Shown: positions 42,459 through 50,979 of the stretch, one piece after another
Layout: every line of letters begins with the position of its first letter
Position numbering within the stretch: the stretch's first letter is position 1
Assembly (NCBI GenBank): GCA_047602185.1
Contig: JASGHY010000001.1
Span: 3,162,001-3,226,000 of the forward strand
Length of the DNA: 64,000 nucleotides
From: PMP191F sp047602185
Lineage (GTDB): Bacteria > Bacteroidota > Bacteroidia > Chitinophagales > Chitinophagaceae
Reading direction: 5' to 3'
Notes under the pieces: model-generated
What the model was told of the DNA's origin: nothing
Database searches by the model: none
The model's input: the letters and a program-made list of their open reading frames with translations, nothing else
Translations under genes and position numbers: made by a program

Positions 42459-44879
42459 TTACTCATTCCTTAAACTCTTCACCGGGTTCACCAATGCCGC
42501 TTTTACAGATTGAAAACTAACAGTCAATAATGTAATGAATAAAATAGCAATACCAGCAACAAGATAGATACCGATGCCCGGTGAGATACGATAAACAAAA
42601 TCCTGCAGCCATTTATGCATCAGCATCCATGCAATAGGTGAAGCAATTAATAATGCAATAACGATCAGTACAACAAAATCCTTACTCAGCATAACAACGA
42701 TATCAGGTATGCTGGCTCCCATTACTTTACGAATACCTATTTCACGGGTCCTTTTCTCCATGGTAAATAGTGTAAGTCCAAACAAACCTATACAGGATAT
42801 AAAAATGGTAATGCCACTGGCGATATTCATTAGCCACGATGTAGTCTGTTCCTTCTCGTAGAGACGTCCCAGTTCTTCATCAAGGAAACTAAACTCAAAC
42901 GGTGTATGCGGATAAAACTGTTTCCATTGTTTTTCAATCCTGGCCAATATAGCTTTAGTATTCTCAGCAGACGCCCCTTTAGTATCAAGCTTTACAACAA
43001 TATCGGTGCAGGCCAAACCTGTGATCAGTAAAGGTTTTATAGATTCGTGGAAAGAAGCCTGGTGAAAATCAGCAACAACACCCGTAATAGGGCAAAACTT
43101 ATCCCATATAAATATTGATTGTCCCAACGCTTGCTCAGGTGTTTTAAAACCAAGCAACTTCGACAAACTTTCGTTGATCACTACTTCTTTAATGGTATCA
43201 CTGGGTGATAGGTTTTTACCGGCCAGTAATTTCATACCATAAAGAGGTATAAAATGTTCATCAGCTTTTATAGCCGCCACCGGTATAAACTCATCTCCCA
43301 GTGGCTTATATCGTATTGTAAAAATACCACGATCCAGTCCCATCGGGGGCATATTCTCCCGTGCCACCATCGCCACACCCGGCACCTGCCTTATGCTTTC
43401 TTCAACCTGTTTTACCCTGAACAAACTATCCCTGCTTTCATTAGTAGAAAGTAATATTACCGCATCAGATTTAAACCCCAGGTCCTTGCTCAGCATAAAA
43501 TGGATCTGGCTGCCAACAACAAGCGTCCCGATAATAAATACCAGGGAGATGGAAAACTGAAATACGATCAGGCCTTTCCTGAACCACCATCTCTCACTGC
43601 CTTTTGCACCGGAACCCCGTAAGGTCAGTACAGGCAGATAAGAAGACAAGAACCTTGCAGGATAAAGACCGGCCAGTAGTGTAATAGCCAGGCTGATACC
43701 TGCAAGGAAAGTGATTGTGCTCAAAGCAAAAGGAGCAAACTTTACACCTTCGGGAATAAAACTGCGAAAAACATGCAGTACAGGATTTACAAATACAGTT
43801 GCAAGCATTACTGCCAGAAGACTCATCAAAAACGTTTCCAGCAAAAACTGAACAGCTATTCTTGATCTGCTGCTGCCAAGTACCTTACGAATACCAATTT
43901 CCTTATCGCGCGAGAGAGATTGTGCAGTTGCTAAGTTTACATAGTTAATAACAGCAAGTAATAAAATAAACAATGCCACGCTCATCAAAACGTACAGGGT
44001 AGGTAAATGAGCTGTTCTTATTTCAGTTTCTCCGCCATACTCAGTAAAATGTACGCTGGTCAATGGTTGCAGAGAGATGCTCATTGAAGGCTTATCCCAT
44101 TTCTTGCTAAACAGCTTCACTATTACAGCATTTACATCCTTTTCGTTCACATCCTTTGCCAGCTTAAGCAATACACGCGAAGAATAAGGCACTCCTTTCC
44201 AGTTCGTTTGATCAAGCTTCAGAACCTCTTGCAAGTATCCATGTTCCGCGGTAGCAAGAGAAATAAATTCAGTAAAAGCAAAATCACTGTTTTCCTTCCA
44301 GTCTTTTACAATACCCGAAACTGTTACACGGATAGAATCATTATACACCAGCTCCTTACCAACAATCTCGCTTGCAGGCAGCTTTCCAAAATATTTATAT
44401 GACTGCTTTTCAGATAATACAACCTTAAATGGCTCCTGCAGGGCAGTATGTTCATTTCCTGCAAGCCATTCATACTTCATAATGGAAAAATACTCAGGGC
44501 CCGCAACAACAGGTTTACACTCATAAGAAACATGTGTAGAACCACTTCCCGGAACACTAACGACTCCATCATATAAAAAGTGATAGGGCGCTACTGTTTC
44601 AACACCTGGTACCTCACTCTTAACAGCAGCAGCCAGGGGAGGCAGAACAGCGGGGACCAATCTTACCGGGTCACTCTTTGTCAGCTGCTCTGATGTATTA
44701 ATCCGGTAGATCCGGTCTTTATCTGCATGAAATCTGTCAAAGCTAAACTCATACTGTGTAATGGTCCATATTACAAGACACGCACAAATACCCAATGCCA
44801 GGCCAAAAACATTAATAAGGGAAAAAACCTTGTTTCGTGACAACATGCGCCACGCTATTACCAGGTAGTGATTAAACAT
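42459..44879 (-). CDS. FtsX/MacB-type ABC transporter permease, second copy
   Basis: An 806-residue membrane protein with the same plan as the permease at 10054: N-terminal helix (VFSLINVFGLALGICACLVI), periplasmic domain, first FtsX core (LFILLLAVINYVNLATAQSL, DKEIGIRKVLGSSRSRIAVQ), second periplasmic domain, second core (MEKRTREIGIRKVMGASIPD) and the terminal VSFQSVKAALVNPVKSLRNE. The ATPase partner is not in the window. ATG 44879 (MFNHYLVIAWRML) fits the N-terminus of the paralogue; 11 codons of upstream open frame are ignored. Substrate unknown. Confidence 0.9.
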   Translation of the reverse strand: MFNHYLVIAWRMLSRNKVFSLINVFGLALGICACLVIWTITQYEFSFDRFHADKDRIYRINTSEQLTKSDPVRLVPAVLPPLAAAVKSEVPGVETVAPYHFLYDGVVSVPGSGSTHVSYECKPVVAGPEYFSIMKYEWLAGNEHTALQEPFKVVLSEKQSYKYFGKLPASEIVGKELVYNDSIRVTVSGIVKDWKENSDFAFTEFISLATAEHGYLQEVLKLDQTNWKGVPYSSRVLLKLAKDVNEKDVNAVIVKLFSKKWDKPSMSISLQPLTSVHFTEYGGETEIRTAHLPTLYVLMSVALFILLLAVINYVNLATAQSLSRDKEIGIRKVLGSSRSRIAVQFLLETFLMSLLAVMLATVFVNPVLHVFRSFIPEGVKFAPFALSTITFLAGISLAITLLAGLYPARFLSSYLPVLTLRGSGAKGSERWWFRKGLIVFQFSISLVFIIGTLVVGSQIHFMLSKDLGFKSDAVILLSTNESRDSLFRVKQVEESIRQVPGVAMVARENMPPMGLDRGIFTIRYKPLGDEFIPVAAIKADEHFIPLYGMKLLAGKNLSPSDTIKEVVINESLSKLLGFKTPEQALGQSIFIWDKFCPITGVVADFHQASFHESIKPLLITGLACTDIVVKLDTKGASAENTKAILARIEKQWKQFYPHTPFEFSFLDEELGRLYEKEQTTSWLMNIASGITIFISCIGLFGLTLFTMEKRTREIGIRKVMGASIPDIVVMLSKDFVVLIVIALLIASPIAWMLMHKWLQDFVYRISPGIGIYLVAGIAILFITLLTVSFQSVKAALVNPVKSLRNE

Positions 44880-45385
44880 GTAGCAGTAGTTTATACCGGA
44901 ATAATCATCCAATAAAATGCCACATTTACAGGTTTATGACGCTCAATTATTTACCAAATACCCCATCCACGAAACTGTTCGTTTTTGATACGAAACCGTT
45001 CGTTTTTAATCTCTTCTCCTCTGGCGCCAGAGTTAGCGAAGCGCTCTGGTGTGTAACATATCGACCCGGACTTTGTCCGGCATACCGCAAGGATCGTAAA
45101 TAAAGTAAAGTAACTTTCTACTAACCGGTCACAGACCGCGTGCATATGCAAGGCAGTTGTTCCCATTGCAAATCTTACATCTGGTATCCAGCATCCTGTA
45201 TCCTGCTACCTGAAACCGGCTTTACCAATTCACGATTGCCGTCTGCCGATTCACGTTGCACTAAAACGCAGCGACCGCTCATGATTGACGACTCACGTCT
45301 TACGATTCCCATTCACTATTGACCATTCACTATTCACTTGCTTCCTCACTCACGATTGACGACTCACGTCTCACGATTGTATTCA
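44880..45385. other. Gap with CGTCAATCGTGAG and ATTCACTATTGACC words
   Basis: No gene. Words such as GATTGACGACTCACGTCTTACG (45282-45303), CATTCACTATTGACCATTCA (45308-45340) and a second CACGATTGACGACTCACG (45352-45378) fill the right half. A 71-codon ORF in the left half has no protein-like features. Confidence 0.6.
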
Positions 45386-47194
45386 CTAATTAACATTCAC
45401 CTCCCTATCCTTCGGGTACTTAACACTATAACTTAACCGGAGTTTTTTCGTTTCACCTGCTGCCAGTTCCATATTCCAGGAGAGAATACCGGTTTCATTA
45501 TTCACCGTAGCGCCATCACTTTGCAACAGTTCCACTTCAAAGTCTTTATTACTGGTAATGGGATATTGATCTTTCAGTTCCAGTTGCACCTTCTCTTTCT
45601 TATTGTTCTTAACGGTGATCTCGTAAGTAAAGGTTTGTTTTTTGTTGCTGCCAAGAAACTTCACACTGCTATAATCAACCAGTTTCTGACGGGTTATAAC
45701 AACACGTTTATCCTTACCCATCGTCATTTGCAATGTATCATTGGTTGAACCAGGGTCGATCATTGTTTTACCGATATAAGTTCCTTCAAAAATAATATTT
45801 GCTTCACCCGGCAATAAGTTAAGCTGTTCCCATTCATTCAGGTTACAGAGCAGGTAGGCATCTTTATCCAGCTTTGGTGCAGAAAAATACCTGTAGGATG
45901 CCGGTACTGTAAACTCTTTCAGCTTCACCTGTTGCTCTTTTCCGTTGCCGGGTACATCATAAGGAAGGTCTATATCAAATGTTACATTCAATTCATTATC
46001 ATTCACGGCTACATAATCGCTCAACTCATCCTTCAGGGTAACAGCAACGACGCCATAATATCCACGGCTGCCATACAATGCAGTAGCTTCTGCATCTTTC
46101 AATACTTTTGTTTCTTTAATAGCCCTTACGTCTATCTTCTTAAATTCACGCTCTGTCATTATGCTACCATTCACCACATATATTGGCGGTTCTTTTTTAT
46201 CGTCGTCCAATGAATTGGTACCGCGTATTCTCACTCCATAGCCTGTTACCACTACTTCATCAAGCGATTGCGATTTCATAGCAACACCTGCTACCCTCCC
46301 TTGTAATGCAGTGCCGGCATCTGCAAACCGGTTTACATACGACAGGAACCAGGTACGCAATACAGGCGCATTATTATTCTGGTTGGGCATGGCGGTAGCA
46401 AGCGATAGCTTCACCTGTTGCCAGTCTATGCCTGTGGTTTGTACCAGTTTGGCTTTGTACGATAAAACTGCAGGCTTTGTTATATTCTCAACACGTACAT
46501 CATAAGTTGGCGACCATAGTGCAGCGGGTGTAATATAAGAGATCGTAAGATTCTGTGTTCCTTCCATAGGACACAATACCTGCAGGTTGAGTTTTCCGAT
46601 AGCTTTACTGTTCTTTTGTTCTTCCTCCTTTATCTGTTTACTGATCTTCGATGAGATCTCTGTTAACTTTCCTTCTTTCTCTCTGTACAATGATAGTTCC
46701 TGTTGTAATTCCAGTGTTTTATTGCGATAATAATCTATCATTTTAGTAAGCTCAGCTACACTCAATCCATTTTGAGAACCTCCTATCTGCCTGTTCGATT
46801 TCAACAGGTCCAGTAGTTCCTGGTCTGTTTTTATCATCACCTGTACTTTCTCAAGATCTTTATCCACTATTTCCAGCGAATCCTCCAGCCTTTTAATAGT
46901 GGCAGACTTTTGTACGGGCCGCAGGTAATCTGTTGCAAACTCTACTGATAATATTGTTAATGCAGCATCACTGCCGATGCGAATACTGTTTACATCTATT
47001 TTATTACTCAGCCCTTCAATAGTAAGTTCATTGCTACCCTGGCGCAGGTTTATTTTTGCGGTATGCACCAGCTCAGCACCTGCACGGTACACTACTGCTG
47101 ATTTTAATGCGGCTTTAATTGTTTGTTTATCATCTGCTGCTTTTGTGGAGATGCTAACCAGTAACCATGCAAATACAATCATTGCGACTCTCAT
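45386..47194 (-). CDS. DUF4139 protein with an inserted SusC-type plug segment
   Basis: A 602-residue exported protein. The signal peptide (MRVAMIVFAWLLVSISTKA) is followed by the DUF4140 N-terminal domain (AVVYRAGAELVHTAKINLRQ), a coiled coil (about residues 95-200), and the DUF4139 domain (ALWSPTYDVRVENITKPAVL, SYKAKLVQTTGIDWQQVKLS). Inside DUF4139, at about residues 297-387, is a segment that reads like a SusC receptor plug: LQGRVAGVAMKSQ, then LDEVVVTGYG, then RIRGTNSL, PPIYVVNGSIM, ETKVLKDAEATALYGSRGYYGVVAVTL. After it the DUF4139 fold continues to the end (TFDIDLPYDVPGNGKEQQVK, ELAAGETKKLRLSYSVKYP). DUF4139 proteins (mucoidy inhibitor A family) have unknown function. The ATG at 47194 lies 105 bases after the stop of the cysteine-rich peptide gene. 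Confidence 0.88.
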   Translation of the reverse strand: MRVAMIVFAWLLVSISTKAADDKQTIKAALKSAVVYRAGAELVHTAKINLRQGSNELTIEGLSNKIDVNSIRIGSDAALTILSVEFATDYLRPVQKSATIKRLEDSLEIVDKDLEKVQVMIKTDQELLDLLKSNRQIGGSQNGLSVAELTKMIDYYRNKTLELQQELSLYREKEGKLTEISSKISKQIKEEEQKNSKAIGKLNLQVLCPMEGTQNLTISYITPAALWSPTYDVRVENITKPAVLSYKAKLVQTTGIDWQQVKLSLATAMPNQNNNAPVLRTWFLSYVNRFADAGTALQGRVAGVAMKSQSLDEVVVTGYGVRIRGTNSLDDDKKEPPIYVVNGSIMTEREFKKIDVRAIKETKVLKDAEATALYGSRGYYGVVAVTLKDELSDYVAVNDNELNVTFDIDLPYDVPGNGKEQQVKLKEFTVPASYRYFSAPKLDKDAYLLCNLNEWEQLNLLPGEANIIFEGTYIGKTMIDPGSTNDTLQMTMGKDKRVVITRQKLVDYSSVKFLGSNKKQTFTYEITVKNNKKEKVQLELKDQYPITSNKDFEVELLQSDGATVNNETGILSWNMELAAGETKKLRLSYSVKYPKDREVNVN

Positions 47195-47258
47195 AGTGGT
47201 AATATTTTCGTGAATATTACTTTCCTGATGCAATATTGTGATTGATTACATAAAAGAA

Positions 47259-47286
47259 AATGCCTGCATTACAAAATGCAGGCATT
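47259..47286 (-). terminator. Terminator of six-cysteine peptide gene 1
   Basis: Perfect 12-bp stem (AATGCCTGCATT / AATGCAGGCATT) with a four-base loop and TTCTTTT after it on the minus strand, 13 bases behind the stop. Confidence 0.85.
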
Positions 47287-47299
47287 GCAAAAGATCTGA

Positions 47300-47536
47300 T
47301 CAGTAATTTACCCTCACCTCGCATCTGTACTCCAGGCATACACAGGCATCCGGACAAATGTATAATGGTGGCGGTGATGGCGGACTATCCGGCAACTCAG
47401 GTTCAGAAGGTCCATAACAAGGTCCCTGGCAAAGTGGCTGTTGCGGATCATCACCTCCTACCAGGTGGCGAAGCTCCTGGCGGCTCAGTGTACGGCTGTT
47501 TACCACACCCAGTCCTTTTAGCATCGTCTTTTTCAT
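47300..47536 (-). CDS. Six-cysteine, proline-rich peptide with double-glycine leader, copy 1
   Basis: A 78-residue peptide. Leader: MKKTMLKGLGVVNSRTLSRQ followed by ELRHLVGG, the LSR(E/Q)E-type double-glycine leader used in Bacteroidota for export with peptidase-containing ABC transporters. Core of about 50 residues: DDPQQPLCQGPC, a proline-rich linker (PELPDSPPSPPP), then YICPDACVCLEYRCEVRVNY. The cysteines follow CxxxC, a 20-residue linker, then CxxxC-x-C-xxxx-C. It is acidic and has few Ser/Thr, so disulfides are more likely than lanthionines. ATG 47536 was chosen because it lies at the same place in the conserved leader region as the start of copy 2; the extra upstream codons (MSV) lack support. 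No modification or transport gene is adjacent. Confidence 0.82.
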   Translation of the reverse strand: MKKTMLKGLGVVNSRTLSRQELRHLVGGDDPQQPLCQGPCYGPSEPELPDSPPSPPPLYICPDACVCLEYRCEVRVNY

Positions 47537-47582
47537 TACTGACAAGTTTTTAATGGTTCATTAATAAATCAAACTATCTTAT

Positions 47583-47637
47583 TAAAGTTATCAGCAAGCA
47601 TTAATTTCCTGAAATAAGCAAGGTTGTACTTTACAAC
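47583..47637 (-). promoter_or_regulatory. Promoter region of peptide gene 1: GTTGTA-N3-TACAAC and TAACTTTA
   Basis: On the minus strand a 15-base palindrome GTTGTAAAGTACAAC (47623-47637) is followed after exactly 32 bases by TAACTTTA (47583-47590), a near match to the -7 consensus. Copy 2 has the same arrangement with identical spacing. Confidence 0.7.
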
Positions 47638-47650
47638 TGCACAGATAAAA

Positions 47651-47680
47651 AACGCCTGCGCTGTTTACCGCGCAGGCGTT
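47651..47680 (-). terminator. Terminator of six-cysteine peptide gene 2
   Basis: Perfect 11-bp stem (AACGCCTGCGC / GCGCAGGCGTT) followed by six T on the minus strand, 26 bases behind the stop at 47707. So the two peptide genes are separate transcripts. Confidence 0.88.
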
Positions 47681-47706
47681 GTAATAGGTCTGTTTTGATC
47701 AGTATG

Positions 47707-47958
47707 CTATGGTACACATTTATCGGCCACGCATCTGCACCCCTGAGCACAGATACTGCGGGGAGGGTCATACACATAAATAGGACCAGGATCGGGTGCC
47801 GGTATCGGATTATTAGGGTCCCACGGAACCAATATGGGTGGGTTCACCAATACCGGTGGTGTACAGGAACCCCAGCAGGCAGAAACAAGATCGCCACCAG
47901 CAAGGTTGCGCTGTTCTTCGCGGCTCAATGTACGTCCGCTTAGCATCATTCTTTTCAT
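47707..47958 (-). CDS. Six-cysteine, proline-rich peptide with double-glycine leader, copy 2
   Basis: An 83-residue peptide, paralogue of 47300-47536. Leader: MKRMMLSGRTLSREEQRNLAGG. Core: DLVSACWGSCTPPVL, a long proline-rich linker (NPPILVPWDPNNPIPAPDPG), then SICAQGCRCVADKCVP. The six cysteines have the same pattern as copy 1 (CxxxC, then a 37-residue linker, then CxxxC-x-C-xxxx-C), while the linker length and all other residues differ. Upstream region, leader and cysteine frame are conserved and the loops diverge, as for secreted peptides under diversifying pressure. The role (bacteriocin, signal or surface peptide) is open. Confidence 0.83.
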   Translation of the reverse strand: MKRMMLSGRTLSREEQRNLAGGDLVSACWGSCTPPVLVNPPILVPWDPNNPIPAPDPGPIYVYDPPRSICAQGCRCVADKCVP

Positions 47959-48006
47959 TACTGATAATGTTTAAGTGGTTTATGAATACAGCATAGGCTG
48001 TTATTC

Positions 48007-48061
48007 TAAAGTTATCAGTAACTGCCATCTATTGGAAAAAGAGAGAGTTGTATTTTACAAC
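48007..48061 (-). promoter_or_regulatory. Promoter region of peptide gene 2: GTTGTA-N3-TACAAC and TAACTTTA
   Basis: On the minus strand GTTGTAAAATACAAC (48047-48061), then 32 bases, then TAACTTTA (48007-48014). The order and spacing are identical to copy 1, whereas the 32 bases between are not conserved. Confidence 0.7.
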
Positions 48062-48093
48062 CAGTACGCACACATGATAAAATCAATAAAAAA

Positions 48094-48117
48094 ATCCACT
48101 GTCTTGCGACAGTGGAT
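48094..48117 (-). terminator. Terminator of the glucan phosphorylase gene
   Basis: Perfect 10-bp stem (ATCCACTGTC / GACAGTGGAT) and a T run on the minus strand, 23 bases after the stop. Confidence 0.88.
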
Positions 48118-48139
48118 CAGCTATCTGTAAAAAGATGAG

Positions 48140-49798
48140 TTATTTAGCGTTGTACAGCAGGTCATAGTATTCCTGTGCCATACGGCCTGAATCAAAACGA
48201 AGACGCACATCACGCATGCCATTCTTTGCAACTTCTACCCAGGTATCGTACTGTGCATAGTACATTGGCAGGATCTCGTTTTCCAGTATATCGTATATTT
48301 TATCAAGATCATACTGATCCTGCTCTGGTACACTCAGGTGTTGAAAATCTGCTCTCGGAACCACAAAGCCATTGTTACCATGATTTACAAACTCGGGGAT
48401 CCAGCCATCATCAGTTGAAAAGTTAACAGCTCCGTTCATGGCAGCCGTCATACCACTGGTACCGGATGCTTCACGTGGTACACGCGGATTATTCAGCCAG
48501 ATATCAGCAGCCTGCTTTAATCTCTTTGATAAGTGCAGTTCGTAACCAACCAGTACTGCAATATTTTTATAATTACGGCTCAGGTTTACCAGGTAATTAA
48601 AGTCATTGATAGCGGGGTAATCCATCGGGTATGGCTTACCAGCCCAGATGATCTGTACCGGGTAGGTTGTATTGCTAAGCAGTTTTTCAAATCGTTCTTT
48701 ATCACGGGTAATCAGTTCTGCTCTTTTGTAACCTGCAAAACGACGTGCCCATACAATGGTAAGTACGTTTGAATCAAAGATCTTCCCGGTCTGGTCTGCA
48801 ACGATCTCCAGGCTTCTTTTCTTCAGGTATTTCTTACGATCAGACCACCACACATCATTCCCTTCTTCATAAGCACGGTACAGTTGTTTATCGGCCCAGT
48901 ACTGCCAGTTCTGTGCATTGGTAATTGAAATGATAGGACATATTCCTTCATATTTAGACCACATGCTTCTTGAAACCTTTCCATGCAGTTCAGAAACGCC
49001 ATTGGCCAGTCTTGCAAAACGCAATGCCACCAGCGAATGGTTAAACTGGTCATCCTGCATACCGGTGAGTTTGCGCACCTCATCTACGCTCAGTCCACAG
49101 AAGTAACTCATTTTATGGCAGAGGTAAATATCGTGCTTCTCATTACCGGCTTCTTCAGGTGTGTGGGTGGTAAACACAAGGCGTTTTTTCACCTCTTCCA
49201 CACTACCGAATTTTTTATAGAGATAGAACACAGACGAAACACCATGTGCCTCATTCAGGTGGTACACATCAGGATTGAAACCCAGCTCATCTACCAGTTT
49301 AGCACCGCCAACACCCAGTAAAATGAACTGGGCTACTTTGGTAGCTACGTTGGCATCATATAAACGGTGTGTGATAGTCTGTGATACATAGTCATTCTCC
49401 GGCAGATCAGTGCTCAGCAAAAAGAGCGGTGCACTGTTAAAGGTCTCCGGTTTGAGGTACCAGGCTTTTACCCAAACAGGGTGGTCGTGAATGGTAACCT
49501 GGAACTTGATGCCTGTATCTTCCAGGAAGCTGGTTTGCTTCTCCAGCCAGGTCACCTGCAGGGTCTGATCCTGGTTACGGGCCTGGTCATAATAGCCGTA
49601 TTTCCAAAGAATACCGATACCTATCATGTTCTGCTTCAGCTCGTACGCACTGCGTAAATGCGAGCCGGACAAAAATCCCAATCCTCCGCTGTAGATCTTT
49701 AATGGCTGATGCACAGCGAATTCCATTGAAAAATAGGCCACACTCTTGGTATATCGCTCGTCTAAGGTATATGGTACTTTAAAGTTGGAAAAGCTCAT
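48140..49798 (-). CDS. glgP: Alpha-glucan (glycogen/starch) phosphorylase, short form
   Basis: A 552-residue cytosolic glycosyltransferase family 35 enzyme that releases glucose-1-phosphate from glycogen or maltodextrin with pyridoxal phosphate. Motifs: SVAYFSMEFAVHQPLKIYSGGLGFLSG at the N-terminus, VYHLNEAHGVSSVFYLYKKF, RLVFTTHTPEEAGNEKHD, VLTIVWARRFAGYKRAELIT, VQIIWAGKPYPMDYPAI and the PLP/active-site ADIWLNNPRVPREASGTSGMTAAMNGAVNFS. This shorter AgpB-like form, lacking the long N-terminal regulatory part of E. coli GlgP (about 815 residues), is standard in Bacteroidota. It should feed stored glucan into central metabolism. Confidence 0.93.
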   Translation of the reverse strand: MSFSNFKVPYTLDERYTKSVAYFSMEFAVHQPLKIYSGGLGFLSGSHLRSAYELKQNMIGIGILWKYGYYDQARNQDQTLQVTWLEKQTSFLEDTGIKFQVTIHDHPVWVKAWYLKPETFNSAPLFLLSTDLPENDYVSQTITHRLYDANVATKVAQFILLGVGGAKLVDELGFNPDVYHLNEAHGVSSVFYLYKKFGSVEEVKKRLVFTTHTPEEAGNEKHDIYLCHKMSYFCGLSVDEVRKLTGMQDDQFNHSLVALRFARLANGVSELHGKVSRSMWSKYEGICPIISITNAQNWQYWADKQLYRAYEEGNDVWWSDRKKYLKKRSLEIVADQTGKIFDSNVLTIVWARRFAGYKRAELITRDKERFEKLLSNTTYPVQIIWAGKPYPMDYPAINDFNYLVNLSRNYKNIAVLVGYELHLSKRLKQAADIWLNNPRVPREASGTSGMTAAMNGAVNFSTDDGWIPEFVNHGNNGFVVPRADFQHLSVPEQDQYDLDKIYDILENEILPMYYAQYDTWVEVAKNGMRDVRLRFDSGRMAQEYYDLLYNAK

Positions 49799-49960
49799 AA
49801 TTACTCGCTATGTTTTTTTGACAAACAGGTTGCAATCTAAAAAGCAGCATTGTGTATCTTATACACAATAGCTCGCAAGATAATGGTTATAATTCAAATG
49901 GCAATCTCAGGGAAAAACGTGCCATAAAAACTTCGGGGAAGGCTGGATTATTGTACAGGA

Positions 49961-50920
49961 CTATTTTTTAGTGTGTGCCTGCCTGGGTTTTACCTCTTTC
50001 TTTTTGGGGAAACCGCCTTCAAAAAAGCATTTGATGCCACGATAAGTGCCACAGCCGCCTTTTTCTTTCAACGTTACACGGTTCCCGGCAAAAGACAGTT
50101 CAACCACACAGGGATTACCACTTTGTACATATTGGGCCACAGTTGGCGAAATAAACCGGGCTGTTCCTTTCAATTCCCCGTTACAATCACCTTCTTTCTC
50201 AAAATGTATAAAGAAGAGGACCTCTGATGCGTTTTTGCCGTCACGTACAGACACATAGTTGTTTTTGCTCTGTACATAATCGCCTGCAAACTTGCTTTTC
50301 CGGGGCAGGGTATCAATGGGATTAATGACCTCGTTGGTCATTTCTTCGTTGGGCTCCGTAAAGATCAGCGTGAACTCATTGGCACCGCCATTGTAGATAT
50401 ATACATTTTTCTTGAAGCTTTTGTTGTTGCCATTCTTCTTTTCACGGTAAGTTGTTATCTGGAACTTGTTGTCAAGCATACCATAGGCGCTTGTATAAGT
50501 ATCAAAACCACTGGTTACAAGAGGCATGGCATTGAGATATTTCTGCTTATCGTCAAAGCAGGCCATATACCCGGCACGTTTTGATCCGCTCACCGCTTTA
50601 AAGAACAGGTAAGTTTCTTTTCCCTTTTCTGCTGTTTTGCCAATAGCATACAGTTTAGGATGTACACCTTTACCAAATACATTGCTCAATACTGAGTCCG
50701 GCACAAACTGGGTAAACACCCTGTAACCGATCAAAGCAGAATCATTTTGTTTTTTTAAACTGGTGTCCGCAAGCCTTACAGGAAGCGCCATATCAGGGAA
50801 GAAACTGATAAAATCAGCCACATCAACCTTATCGTCGTCTTTCAGAGAAGTTTTTTTGCCTCCCTTACAAGCAACAAATAATATAAAAAACGGTAGTAAT
50901 ATTAAAAGGTACTTTTTCAT
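49961..50920 (-). CDS. Hypothetical lipoprotein
   Basis: A 319-residue lipoprotein (MKKYLLILLPFFILFVAC, Cys18, then KGGKKTSLKDDDK). No named domain is recognised. Features: FFPDMALPVRLADTSL at the start, MLDNKFQITTYREKKNG and VYIYNGGANEFTLIFTEPNE in the middle, and four cysteines near the end (DCNGELKGTARF, NPCVVELSF, GGCGTYRGIKCFFEGGFPKK) that could form two disulfides. Its N-terminal Cys and size suggest an envelope protein. It is divergently arranged with mntR and separated from it by a 183-bp promoter region. Confidence 0.8.
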   Translation of the reverse strand: MKKYLLILLPFFILFVACKGGKKTSLKDDDKVDVADFISFFPDMALPVRLADTSLKKQNDSALIGYRVFTQFVPDSVLSNVFGKGVHPKLYAIGKTAEKGKETYLFFKAVSGSKRAGYMACFDDKQKYLNAMPLVTSGFDTYTSAYGMLDNKFQITTYREKKNGNNKSFKKNVYIYNGGANEFTLIFTEPNEEMTNEVINPIDTLPRKSKFAGDYVQSKNNYVSVRDGKNASEVLFFIHFEKEGDCNGELKGTARFISPTVAQYVQSGNPCVVELSFAGNRVTLKEKGGCGTYRGIKCFFEGGFPKKKEVKPRQAHTKK

Positions 50921-50979
50921 AACCAGGTTGCTGTTAGCGCGTTAAAAATAATCATTCACCCCCATACAGGGAAACTTAG

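Noticed and set aside
44951..45166. 71-codon ORF on the minus strand
   Set aside because: It lies in a repeat-rich gap and has no domain, signal peptide or leader.
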